Source of the DNA: Allacma fusca
Lineage: Eukaryota > Arthropoda > Collembola > Symphypleona > Sminthuridae
Assembly (NCBI GenBank): GCA_947179485.1
Contig: OX359249.1
Coordinates: forward strand, 37,992,250-38,056,249
DNA length: 64,000 bases
Direction of reading: 5' to 3'
A model generated the notes under the pieces. That model made no database searches, was not told the origin of the DNA, and saw only the letters and a list, made by a program, of their open reading frames with translations. A program made the position numbers and the translations under genes. Positions within the stretch are counted from its first letter, which is position 1. Every line of letters begins with the position of its first letter. Positions 14,301-26,200 of this stretch are shown piece after piece.

Positions 14301-17300
14301 CTCAATACATCCTGACAGCATATGCATTGACTGCTGAACTTGGGCTATTGATATTTGTTGGCATCATTGTGAATTCATCCTTCCTCACATTAGGAGTTCA
14401 TCCCTATGTATACCTACTTGTAAGCTCTGTATATTAAATACTTTATTGTCATCCCCTCCCAGCAGAAGTAGGGATTATTGACTGAATGTGTTTACCAGTT
14501 CAAAATATTGATACTAGTTACTCTTGACTGATACCTAGGAAAATCCCTGTTCGCAAAGAAACGCTTTACGGTTGCTTGTTACAGTGGAGAAAACCAGCAC
14601 GGTTAATGCAGGATTAATTATTTCCTTGAGACTTATTCAATTCTTACGTCTCTGACTCAAACATCGAGGGGAAAGGTTTGCCTGCTGTTTAATTCTATCA
14701 TAAATCTCATTATTTTCTATGCGTAATCTCGAGCGTGTGTAATTGACTGGAAGGCGTATTACGTGCATAGAGAGGTACTAACTCACATATCTTATATTCT
14801 GTAACTGTCAAGTTTGGAGCAACTGAACTCCGTGGTTTTTAATTGTACATTAAAAATGTTATGCTTAATAATTTTGCTATAACTGTAGACAACATATTAA
14901 ATATTAAACTTGTTCGCACTTGTAGGAGTTATGACTTTTACCTTGGTGGCATTTGGCAATATCGTTACAATCGACGTTTTCAACAAGTTGTTTCCAAGCC
15001 AGAGGCAAAATACAATTATGCACTGATCTGCAACACACTGATGTGAAAGGCATCAAGAAACTTGAGCCTGTAGTATATATGAACAGTCGTTATTCCCGCT
15101 GGAAGTAAATATCAGTAAAAATGATGTGGTTAATAATCGCCTAAGACGCTAAGCTGTGATTTAGTGCTCGGGAATATTTTGACAGTGGAATAACTTACTG
15201 CAATCTAAGTCCCTATGAGTTGGTTCATTTCACAGTGAATAAACTACATGAACGCACTTATTAGCAGCTTTTATCCCCAGACAAGTACTTAAGTTAATAG
15301 ATTATTGGTCATTTTGTTATTCCTTCATTTGGGTGATGGTCATAATCATCTGATGAGCGCCAAATTGAGGGTTCCACATCCCCGTCGGGTCTCTATACCC
15401 ATTTATCATCCCTCCGTCATGTAACCTACTCTAGGAATGTACTTATACACCACCTGTGTATTCTTGTCCTATTCCTGAATTTTACAACTTGGGACAACAA
15501 CTGGGAATACCTCGTTCATGGAATCTTATTTTGTCTGAGGTTCATTGTTTTATTGGTTGTTTTATGGTTTCAGCTTTTGCAAGTTTAAATCTGGGATACT
15601 TTGCATACCTGAGGATTTTTACAGTAAAATTTAGACCTTCTCAAAAACTGGTGCTTCACAGTATAAATAATTACGTCATATGTAGATATCTCTGGGTCCG
15701 ATCGTACGCAAAATACTTGACGCTTGACTCAAAAATAATAGACCCGTGGAAGCTACAAGCACAAACATGTACTTTCACTAATGCGAAATCTATTAGTCAT
15801 TATAAATACACAATGCAAGCTTTTATCCTATAATGAGACATCAGAAGAACTGGAAGTGGTAGTTACAATCAGCCACAGTATTTCAACCAATCTATCATGT
15901 GTACGCTCTTGCACCACCACAATTCAGAAGTAACTTCAGACGGATATATGTATAAGTATATTAAAAAGCTAACAACAGCACCACTTCTGCAAGGGGCAAT
16001 AAATTACACAGGATTCTGACGTTACATGACAGACGTTAACTATGAAGCATGTGAACTTCAATTGCTTCAGCATTGATGAAAGGTTCGGTCCAAAAGAGCA
16101 GCATGAAATCTGAGGATTTCCAAATACAAAACACGTATCTGTCAATAAGTCTGAATAACAATTGGATGTACCTGCCTTTTCCCTTATAATTAGTCTGTCG
16201 TGTTCTACAGCTCCCTGTCGAAGTGAAAATCCTTCCAGTAACTCAGATTGGAAAAGAGGCATTGTCAGTGCCACCTGTTGCTGGGTCACTGTACAAATCC
16301 CATTCTTGTTGCCTTTCATGAATTTTTATGTAATTTTATTAGAACTTAGTTGCTGCTATTATTGTTTACTTTACCATCTTTGTGGGTGGAATTTTATGGT
16401 AGTTATTAGGGAAATCAAAGCATTACACTCTTATAATAGCCGTGTTTCTCTCGCTCGGGAAATTCCACTAAGTAAACTTCAAAATGAGCAGTAAGCCGAA
16501 CTGATGATGTAACATTCAACAGTTTTTGTATTAGCCTATGCGCATTTTGTTCTACTGGGAGGAAAATTTGTGACTTGTTATCATGCAATGGTGTGTTTTG
16601 CATTTTAGATGATGTAATTTATTACTAAAGGATTTCCATCGTTATAACAAGCCAATTTAAATGACAATAATAATGAAAAACAGGAATATGAGTTTGTGTC
16701 TTGTAACATTGTTTACCTTGGTAATAGTGTTGTAAAATCAAAGCTAAGAGTCTCTAGCAAGTTTTTGTTTACGCTTCGGTATATAAAGCAAACAACTTTC
16801 AGTACAAATTGGGATACGTGTTTACGTGTACCAAAGGCTGGGGGAATGTGGCCCTGTCACTGGCTTTTTAAAGAATTGGTATTGCTATTCGGAATTTCAC
16901 AGTCAATGGGCCATCAGCTCATCCCTTAATGTCTTGTTCGGCACGCAACCATGTGAGTACATTTTGGAACTCCCAAAGGATGAACTGCCCAGATGCTACT
17001 AATAATTCATTGTAAAAATACTAATTGTACTACAGAATTGTCAATTAAATCATTGGGCTTGAGTGTGCACACGATGTAATGTTAGAAGTTGAAAGTGAAA
17101 ATTGTTGGCTTAGGTTGTTTACATCAGAGTTGACCGTTATATGTGACTTACTAGAATAAATAACAAAGCTTCCATAGAGGTCCATAAAACGCAAGCAACG
17201 GCAACGTTAGCTGTAACGGTGAACAATAAACTCCACCGGCCTTGTCGTCGGGGGTCAAAATTAGACTTAAATTATTACCAGTAACTCTTTAGTTTCCAAG

Positions 17301-17512
17301 AGTCGGAGGCCACTTCAAGGAAATTTGTGGCCTGGGCCGGAGTCTGGCTTTTATGAAATTTAAGACAGTTTTTGACTACACTTTGAGTCTCAAAGGTTCC
17401 AGTGAAAAATGTTCAGAGGTGCGTAGGGAAGGATTTTTAGAAAATAGGTGGGATCCATAGGAGTGTGTCATAAGTATTTGTTAATATTTAGAAACACACT
17501 TTGAAGTGAAAA
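11400..17512. other. Gene-poor region upstream of the lipase
   Basis: No gene is recognised. Several 60-125 codon open frames occur on both strands (for example 15456-15833 and 16162-16494), without domain similarity or convincing splice partners. A short GC-rich island with an open frame lies at 14010-14161. No clear TATA box was found next to the lipase start. Confidence 0.5.
14010..14161 (+). other. GC-rich open segment before a GTGAGT donor
   Basis: A locally GC-rich stretch in AT-rich surroundings. In one plus-strand frame it is open from an ATG at about 14014 (MIGNPRLISHAG…) to SVSE, where the strong donor AA|GTGAGT follows; the unspliced frame stops at once. It is shorter than 50 codons and no family is recognised. 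It might be an exon, a conserved regulatory element or chance. Confidence 0.2.
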
Positions 17513-19181
17513 ATGAAACTATTATTTTTTGTATACTTGGTAAATCTTAGTGTAACTTCTATTGTGCTGGCACAAGACATTCCCAATTGGCTAGAATTTG
17601 AAACCAGTAAGTACTGAAATTTTAATTTGGAAAAAAATATTGAATCCATTGTATGTAGATATTTTAATGAAGTCTGTCATTTATTTTAAAGATTATGCAC
17701 GTAGTAAGGCGAAAAATATTACTGCTAATTGGGGCAACTCAGAATGGCTCATGGAGGAGATATTGACTGGTGGAGATGTAAACCAAAAATCCAAAATGGT
17801 TCGATTATATTTATACCCAAGCACATTGTGAGTTCGAACTTCTACAATCACTAATCTATAGGAGGAGGAGGAGCTGAGAGTATACTTAATTAATTCCTAC
17901 CTTTGGTTTCTAGAAATAAATTTTACAGTGAAGAAATTGTGATAGATGACTTTGAGTCATTGGTGACTTCAAACTTCAATCGAAATTTACCCACAAAAAT
18001 CTTTATCCACGGCTTCGGGCACGGCTACAATTGCTCATTCCCTCAGGACATGAAAGACAGTAAGACAACGCAAGTTTCCTCACGGAGGGGGTAAATATAA
18101 TTATATTTATGTTTCTATGTGATTTAAAATTGTTGAACCTTAATTATTCCAGTTTTCCTGCTGTACCAAATTCCAGTAAATCTAGTTGTGGTGGAATGGG
18201 GTCCTCTAGCCATGAGCTCGGAAGCTCCTTCATTGATTGACAGATTTAAGAACTATATTGTAGCTTCTGAAAATGTTGAAATAGTGGGAAATCGTGTGGG
18301 TGATTTCATTTCCTACATGTGGATGTTGGGATATTACAGTCCCAGCATGGTTCACATAATCGGATTCAGTTTGGGGGCCCATGCCGCCGGATACGCTGGG
18401 AAGCGCGTTTATGATAGTACTCTACAACAAATCGGAAGAATAACTGGTACTGTAAATTAGACCCCAACAATATTTTCCTGCTCACTTGTTTATAGACGAA
18501 CGGATAATAATTATTTTGAATTTTTAAAGGATTGGATCCTGCGGGGCCACTATACTCTACCGGCCTTGTTGGCAGACATTTAAATGAGTATGACGCGAGC
18601 TACGTTGATTTTGTTCATACTGATATGGGCCAGAGCGGGACCGTGCTTTCACTAGGACATTCAAATTATTTCGTAAATGGGGGAAAGCCAAAGCAACCGG
18701 GCTGTATTTCCCAAATTACGGAGTATTCCCTATTTGAAAAGATTCCAGTAGCACTACTAGGTTGGTCTCAATAAAAAAATGTAGAATTCATTGTACAAGC
18801 TGTAAGCTAAAGGGCGTTGTGTAGATATAATTAGAGTTGTATACCTGCTATTTACAAATGGATTTTGACACTTTCAGGATCCTGCAGTCACAGCACCGCT
18901 CCCCTTTACTATTCTCAATCTGTCGCCCAGTCTAATGATTTTATCGTGGCAACCCAATGTTACTCTAATGTAGCGTTCCAAACGGGTTTATGTGCATTCA
19001 ATGATGTAGCCATATTTGGGGAATTTTCCAGCCCCAGGTGAGATTCCATTTTTGAGATTCTCTTTTTCGTGTATTCCCAGAACTAAATTATGATTGTGTA
19101 ATAATTTATTGTTCCAGGACCAGGGGTTGGTACTACTTGAGAATGTTGCCTCAAGACCGGTCTAATATATATAGTTGCTAA
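17513..19181 (+). CDS. Secreted pancreatic-lipase-family lipase, 374 aa
   Basis: Alpha/beta-hydrolase of the pancreatic lipase family, which cleaves ester bonds of tri-, galacto- or phospholipids outside the cell. Seven exons in phase: 17513-17606, 17692-17827, 17914-18059, 18153-18446, 18530-18760, 18878-19037, 19118-19181, with introns of 80-117 bp and GT-AG ends. Residues 1-20 (MKLLFFVYLVNLSVTSIVLA) form a signal peptide before QD. The oxyanion region reads FIHGFGHGY. The nucleophile elbow GFSLGAH carries Ser198, GLDPAGP carries Asp226 and CSHS carries His305, so the catalytic triad is complete. The Cys282-Cys303 pair brackets a lid of about 20 residues. No C-terminal PLAT domain is present, as is usual in arthropod lipases of about 340-380 residues. 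The substrate cannot be told from sequence. The start was chosen because it is the only ATG giving a signal peptide. Confidence 0.93.
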
Positions 19182-19388
19182 TAGTCACGTCCGTCCATCC
19201 CTTGTTTCCAGTTTCCTTTTCCAACCATTGCTTCTGCCTTGTCAAGGCGTGTGGAGGAAATCTGTCAGAAATTTCAATCCAAATTGTCTTTCAAGGCAGT
19301 CTGCATAACGATCCTGCATCATAGATCATATATATAGATACCATGACGAAATATTTAAAAGACTTGGCTGTTGAGCATTTTAGCGAAT

Positions 19389-19394
19389 AATAAA
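19389..19394 (+). terminator. Candidate lipase poly(A) signal
   Basis: AATAAA lies about 210 bp after the lipase stop codon in AT-rich DNA. It is the first good hexamer downstream on this strand that I noticed, and the 3' end itself was not seen. Confidence 0.4.
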
Positions 19395-20701
19395 TACAGC
19401 GTCGTGTTTATAAACTGTCAAATGTTTGTGCATTTCATTTTCCAATAATAATTCTGACGAGCCTTCTTCACATGTGTAGAGCTAATTAGCGAGTTTTTCA
19501 ACGGCGACAAGAATCTTCCTCGATATTTTCTTCCTCGTAGACTGAGTTATGGCAGTTGACCTAAGAAGACATTGATTTCAAGGTAAATCATCTGTTCTTA
19601 AATAATATGGCATCACGCCAGACATACCACTATAAATTGGCAGTATTAGGAGTAGAGCGCTTTGACTCTAATGTCTCGTAATTTTTAATTGCTCAGTTTT
19701 AAAAATTATAAAATTTTATGCTCCTGTATGCACGTATATCGCATTTCTCTCCGGACTCGAATAACTGTTGTTGTTCTATGTTGAATAGTTTTTCTTGAGG
19801 TAGTAATCCATGAACAGCCAGAGTGTAAATACAATGGTTTCCTTCAGTGGCATTTACGCATTTTCCAAGAACGGTAAATAAAGGTAAAGGTTACTTTTAG
19901 ATAAGCACCGTTGTCGCGGGTGGCAGTTATACTGTCTCACTCTGGAGCTCTTCCTTGCATCTGGTTTTAACAGTCGCATAGTAAACAGTTGATTTTTAAA
20001 AGTTAAAAGAATTTATTGAATGATTACAGGTATGTACACAATTCAGTTTCCACGTAAACAATCGTGAAGGATGATAGCGACAGCCTTTAAGATCGTACAT
20101 ACATGTAAGTGCTAACAACACTTTGCATTATAGCATTTGTTTTGAAAAATTGAGTGACTATGTTTATTTCTAGCGCTACAGTGCCGACAATTATTGTACT
20201 TTTAACAGCTTATGACTCTACGTACTGTTACGTTTCTCAAACACAATGGCCAACAAAATATTAATAATTTAAACTAATAATAAATTAGTTGTATTTAATA
20301 AATTGTCGGTAATGTCATAATAGGTAATAATAGATTGCTGTAAACTAGTTTGTTTACACTACTAGAGTCAACCTTCCGTTTGACTTTATGAAGCCTCAAG
20401 TTATGATATATTCTATGGACATATTTTAGCATTCATACAAATACACAAACAGTTCGGGTGTGCAGGTTCTGGGTTCATTTGTAACCACAATAGCAAATTC
20501 CACTTAGATTTAGTAGTTAGCTAAATGAAACATACAGACAAGTTTATAGGACTAGATATCAGTGTAACTGTTTTAACAATGATTAATATTAAAAGACGAA
20601 CTCAAACCTTTCATCTAAATCAACGAAAAACAAATACAAATCGTATTCCTTTCTGGCAACCAAAAAAAAAGTATTGAAAAAACATATGCTGGAGTAAACT
20701 T
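19395..20701. other. Intergenic, convergent 3' regions
   Basis: This AT-rich stretch separates the 3' ends of the lipase (+) and the kinase (-). Minus-strand AATAAA hexamers near 20012-20017 and 20162-20168 could serve the kinase transcript. No coding exon is recognised. Confidence 0.5.
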
Positions 20702-21901
20702 CTACACGCTTCCTGAACTTGAAGAGCTACTGCTGGCAATCCAGTCTACAACACGTTCAGATAAAAGTTTCTTGTCTACATCCATCTCCAGTCCATAAAT
20801 TTGTGAAAACTTGCCCCCTCTGGTTTTGCTACTTGCCCTTGAGTCTGTCCCTTGTTTACTGAGTTTATGACTGTGTCGGGCAGCTGTGCTGGTTGATTCT
20901 CGTCTTTCCAATAGAATCCTAGAATTATTTGAGCCTGCAGTAGTAAGTCCTCTGCGAATCCAGTCGTCCTTCAGATACTTGGATACTTCGCAAATGGAAC
21001 TTCGTTTGGAAGGTTTGGGTTCAAGCAGGCGTTTCAAAAGCCTGGTAAGTCTGGGTGTGAATGGCTTAAACTTTTCCGGCATTCGGAGAGATTTCCTCCG
21101 ATGCCAGTCCGTGTATTGTCTGTAGATCGGGTCTGGAATATCTGCACAGTGCCATGGACTTGTACCGGTTAAGCACACGCAGAGGATGATACCTACTTGC
21201 CAGACGTCCGAGGATGAGTGACAATAATACCTTTCTAGATGCACTACTTGACATATTTCCGGCGGGGCAAATGGTATCCACGTCTGGTTGGTTTTAGTCA
21301 CGAGTGTACCCTCAAGACGGGTATACCCAAAGTCGCAGAGTTTCACCAGACTGAAGTTCGGTTTGAAGACCAAAACATTTTCCAGTTTTAAATCCCTATG
21401 GACAAGGTGGACACTGTGGATGAATTCAATGGCGGAGCATAGCTGCTTTGCAATTAGTTTGACCTGACTTTCCGGCAAACCCCCTTTCTTGACAAATCTG
21501 GATAGGTCCCCATACGGTGCATACTCTTGCACATAGACATAACAGTTATTCCAGAAGAAAGAGACGTTGAAAGAGGTCACGATGTTCTGATGAGGGGACA
21601 GGAAGTAATTGTAGTTCATTTCCCGAGTAAAGTTTTCCCCAGACGTCAATTCACAGTGAACTGCTTTAAGTACCATTTTGTCAAGATTTTTCTTGACCAG
21701 GATGAGCTTAGCAAAGCATCCTTCTGCGAGTGTCTTCACTATATCAAAGTTCTCTTCTACATTGAGCTCTCGGTAGGTTATGCTCAAGTTACCCCCATTT
21801 TGAACCATTGTGGTGTTTCCAGTGGAATATGTAGATGTTGACATAGAGGTTTCTTCTGAGACAGAAGAATATTTCTGGCGCTTCATTTTTATCAGAGTCA
21901 T
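20702..21901 (-). CDS. SBK/meng-po-like Ser/Thr protein kinase, 399 aa
   Basis: Protein kinase with an uninterrupted 399-codon reading frame; its best resemblance is to the SBK (SH3-binding domain kinase) family, called meng-po in insects. The domain covers about residues 52-315: glycine loop LAEGCFAK (59-64, with two of the three glycines replaced by Ala), ATP-binding Lys79 in MVLKAVH, helix-C Glu94, catalytic HRDLKLEN (Asp170), CDFG (Asp190), FAPPE in place of APE (215) and SSDVW (Asp232). The N-terminus (1-50) is Ser/Thr-rich. The C-tail (320-399) is basic and Ser-rich, ending in a poly-Ser run. Catalytic residues are intact, so it should be active. The frame runs open 13 codons upstream to an acceptor (TTTTAG) at 21941, suggesting a 5'UTR intron or a further upstream exon. 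Confidence 0.88.
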   Translation of the reverse strand: MTLIKMKRQKYSSVSEETSMSTSTYSTGNTTMVQNGGNLSITYRELNVEENFDIVKTLAEGCFAKLILVKKNLDKMVLKAVHCELTSGENFTREMNYNYFLSPHQNIVTSFNVSFFWNNCYVYVQEYAPYGDLSRFVKKGGLPESQVKLIAKQLCSAIEFIHSVHLVHRDLKLENVLVFKPNFSLVKLCDFGYTRLEGTLVTKTNQTWIPFAPPEICQVVHLERYYCHSSSDVWQVGIILCVCLTGTSPWHCADIPDPIYRQYTDWHRRKSLRMPEKFKPFTPRLTRLLKRLLEPKPSKRSSICEVSKYLKDDWIRRGLTTAGSNNSRILLERRESTSTAARHSHKLSKQGTDSRASSKTRGGKFSQIYGLEMDVDKKLLSERVVDWIASSSSSSSGSV

Positions 21902-23199
21902 CGAATCTGTTCTTTCGGCTCGACCGGTTACGATTGAGAGCTAAAATAAAATTTGAATAGATAAGTTAATGCTAATCGTTCAATTAAATAAATCGATATT
22001 CATAATTGATTATCCGTAGCCAAAATTAATGTCCACTAGTCTCTAAATTTAAAAAAAAACTCGTGCTTTTAATTTCGCTTGAAATTATTACTGTATTACA
22101 TACTGGTCAGGGAGACAGAACATAAAAATCGACTGCATCACTCATCTATTTTGTACTGAATTAATGTTATTGTGCAAACTTGCTCAACTGAAGCCATGAA
22201 AAGATACTGAAACAGTCCAGCATGGTTTTTATTTAAACAATTCATGTCCACTTTAGATTATATAAGAGAAATCCGCCCGACAATGTAAAGAGAAAAGTCT
22301 TTTCTTTCGAGAAAGCGAACTCTTTCTTTTTAAACTGTACTCTATAAATACTAATTTCTTAATTCTTAATAATTGAACCATTTCTTACCTTTTAATATTT
22401 CAACAAATTATCCTTTATCTTCTGAAACTTCAAATTATCGGCCTTAACGATCAGTACGCACTTGAGATGGGTTCATCTTACAGATTTAAAAATAAATTGA
22501 CGATAGTGTCTTAATACAGGGTTTAATATAGCGTTGAACACCGTCAGAAGTATCTGTTTCAAGAAATGTCTGTAGAAACTCAAGTGTTCATATGTTTTTA
22601 GAAATTTTCCCAATTCTTGAAATGACTCTTGTACGAGTCAGCACAAAATAAGGAGTGAAGAAAGTTCAGGAGGCACTTCAGCTTAGTTGTTTATGAAAAC
22701 AACCACTGACGAGGTTCACTCTTGGAAACTGTAGTGTTAGGGCAAAGTGAGATGATGCACAGTAAGCACATCTGGATGTGACCACTACGCAAGGCTTATT
22801 CAATAGTTCACCCACATTCAAAGATAGTAATTGCGTCAATTGAAAGTCCTTTTATCCTTTGAAAAGCAGATTGCTGTCTTCTGCACAGTAATGACGACAC
22901 GGACGAACGTGAGAGCAATCAATCCCTTTATCTGTTACACAAGCAATTCATTCAGGTTGTGGAGAAAGTCTAGCTTTGTATGAAATGTTTGTTTTTGCTT
23001 CCACGGGAAATCTAATTAAAGATTATCGATCGTGTGAACTCCAAAGCTATTTCCGTAGAGGAATCAGTAAAATAGTTCTGACTTAACAAATAAAAAGTGC
23101 ACAAGGTAACCAATACAAGAGTACGTAAAGATGACTTAAGCAAATCTATGGACCGAGTCAGTTGAGACGTCAACACTCCATCGGCAGTAGTCAATGAAT
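21902..23199 (-). other. Putative kinase 5'UTR and intron
   Basis: On the minus strand a polypyrimidine-TTTTAG acceptor lies just before the kinase coding exon, at about 21941. A good donor, AAAAG|GTAAGA, lies at 22389/22388. Together with the promoter candidate at 23196-23257 they fit a transcript with a leader of about 0.8 kb and an intron of about 0.45 kb. This is a model from signals only. Confidence 0.35.
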
Positions 23200-23257
23200 G
23201 AAGCCGTTCCGTTCCCAAACTCCCTTTTTATAGCGGCCGCGTTTGCTTACTGAGTCA
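23196..23257 (-). promoter_or_regulatory. Core promoter candidate: TATA, Inr, AP-1 site
   Basis: Read on the minus strand: an AP-1 consensus TGACTCA (23251-23257), then TATAAAAAGGG (TATAAAAA at 23225-23232), then an Inr match TCATTC (23196-23201), whose A at 23199 lies 33 bp after the first T of the TATA box, close to the usual arthropod spacing. It points towards the kinase gene. A GC-rich GCGGCCGC lies directly upstream of the TATA element. Confidence 0.5.
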
Positions 23258-26200
23258 TAATCCGTACCACAACATGGATTCATAACGGTTCCAGTTCTAG
23301 TTACTTGAAGCCTATGTACATTTGTAATGTTCTGTAACCATTGCATGGTATTGAAGTTGAGCAGGACGCAAATAACATTAACTGCATAGTAAACTTTTAC
23401 TTACCGCGTACTTAAAATTTCAAAGCATATACATACGGGATGAAGGATATTGACACAACATAATTCTTAAAGCCATGACTGTCAGAAAAATAGATCACTC
23501 GTTACATAATTGGAAGTAAGTATGCTTTGAGTAGTGCAAATAGGTCCTATTTCCTCCTCACAACTTTTCAATTTGGAATTTTCGAAGAACTTCCCAAAAT
23601 CAAACAGGTTCAATACTACGACTTTCTCTACATCCTGTGAACAAGTGAGTAACAATCAAACAGAAGTTACACATATTATGTTTGCCGTTCTGTAAGTGGA
23701 TATCCTTTATTATATCTATGTAATTTGTTCTCTTTGTTCTTTGGAACATACAAGATCCAAAATTAAATTGACTCAACTATTTCTGGACTTCACTGGCATC
23801 ATTCGTATCTCGGGATTGAATAACGGGATTGAAACGTTGTACAACTAGACTTCATTGAATGGATCTCTGGAGGTAACAAAACCAATTCAATCCAAAATCC
23901 AAGGAAAACGTGGGAGTGGAGGCCCCTATAACATAATCCCTAACAACTTTTAGCTAATACTCTCAGGGCCGAGCCACTACATGTAACTTCTCCCTTTCAG
24001 GTAGCTCAGAGAAAGTAACTGTAGAAAAGAAATTGATTACAAGAATTATGCAACCAGTGTTCGGTTATGTTCCCAGGTTTTGTAATAAAAATTATGACTG
24101 CTTAGGTTTTTGAACTTCTGCCTATTGCACTACTCTTTAACTCTGGTTTCGTTGACTCGGATTTTTGTTTGTGACATCCATTTATTGCCCTGTAGCAAAT
24201 TCATTCCTCTTTGTGAGACTAAAATCAGGAGAGACGGAAGTCTGTGGTTGGTTAGTGATAAGTATTAAGTAATTATTACCAACGTGTATTTTATTAACTC
24301 CTGCATAGTCAGTACGGAAAGAATGGGTATAGTCTGAAGTCAAAAGTTACGTAGTTACTGGAAACTAGAATAGTTGCATTGGTACAGTACGTAGTGCCTG
24401 AGTGCCTTTCATCCCTGTTTGTCCAATGAAACGACACTTTTACACGGACTATTTACTTGTTAAAGGCTTCCGGGATGAACACTAAAAAGCAAAAATAGAA
24501 AATGGAGGAACATTTATTACATCGGTAGCAATTTGTTAGCTGCATAGATACTCGGAGCTCAATCACAGGTTAATGGTCGTGGTAGTGTGCTAACTGCTAG
24601 CTACAAGCTGTAACGTCAATAAAATATGGCTCGAAATGGTTCAACGTACAGTTCAATAGAACTCTATTAAAACTTATTATTTTAGGATGAGTACGTTCAG
24701 ACGGGTTCTCCCGAGGTAGGAAGTAATTTTTCCAATGTAAAGCAGAGCCGGCAATGAAGCAAACTTCGATCTGGAAAAATGTTCTAAAATCATGACCTAT
24801 AATTGGGAATAGTAATTCTCTGGAAATACTTCACTTCCTCTTCCTATGTTATTATTGAACCCAAAGTAGGAACTGCGTCTTTGAATTAGTCGCTCACATG
24901 TTCTAATGTTATCCAGAAAAAAACAAGTAGCCGCTTTCGTTACTGTATTTGTTTTTCCAGGATTATTAGGGGGAAATTTTATATGTGTGGTAATGCACTG
25001 CAGTACTGGGGTATTATCATTTAAATTACCCAAATTACAATATCACAGAAAGCTCAAATATTATTGGGAATTCAATACAGGGGATCAGTTTCCCGTACTC
25101 AATTATAGAGCCTGACGTCAATGCTGGGCTTACAAGACGATGTATTACACCATATCTTGAGGATAGTTCCCGTCTCCAGGACTGATAGATTGGTTAGATA
25201 TTGTGTTAGTTGCGTCATTCCACAATGGCAAAGGGACAAAGACGAATCAGTACGAAGGATTTAGATGCTGAGGAAATGAATCTCATCCAACACCTTCTTC
25301 CTACCTAGACGCGGATTTCTATTCTATCATAGATATATGATTCAGAAAACGTGAGGCTAAAAATATACCCATGTTTGGATGTTCAGTCCAATCAATTTAG
25401 TAGGGAATGTACAAGGTATGTTTATTTTTCCCTACTACCTTTGATCTTCTTGCCTGTTGCTGGTTCCGGGAAGAATAGCTGTGGAAATTGAAAAGGCAAA
25501 GGGGGAACTAATTTGATTGAATCAAGCTGGACGAGGGATATAAATAGTAATCATGGTACATTCTTTCGGATAAATGCAGTATTCTCCGAGTTCTTCACTA
25601 ATTCTTGGTGTTTATTCCAGGAAGGGGGAGAAGTAATACATCTAATAATAATAACTAGAGTGACATACTGTACATTCCTGGTTGCTGCTCTAATTGAATC
25701 TTAGGATGTTTCCAAACCATATGTTCCCCGATGCATTATGATTAATTGTTTTCACCTAGGGGATGGTTTTGCATATATTTCTTATTGTTTGTCACCAAAA
25801 TGTCCGCCCTCAACCATTAACTACCAGACTGTTGTACAAACAAGCGAGGCTTTTGAGCCTCTCAAAAAATGTTATTCAATACTATTTGTCTACTAAAAAG
25901 GTTAGACGGAGTCCAAAATGCAAGAACGGCAGAGTCACATCATAGGTCTGAGTGTCTAAACAACGGGAAGACCGTGCATAATGATACGCAAGTACCCCAA
26001 CATGCAGCACATGTCACTTGTTTGAAGATGAGATTGGCTGCAAATGCGGGAGGTTCGAGAAAGAAAGCATTTTGGTTTGTGATCTCGCTACAGAAACATT
26101 AACTATAAACTGTGAGAAGGAAGTGCAATTATTCCTATTTATACTCTGTACACTCATATACATGTAAGATACTTCAAAATTCAAAGAGTCTAGAGTTTTA

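Noticed and set aside
23012-23218. 68-codon minus-strand frame upstream of the kinase.
   Set aside because: It starts at TTG and overlaps the inferred transcription start; it is more likely 5' leader.
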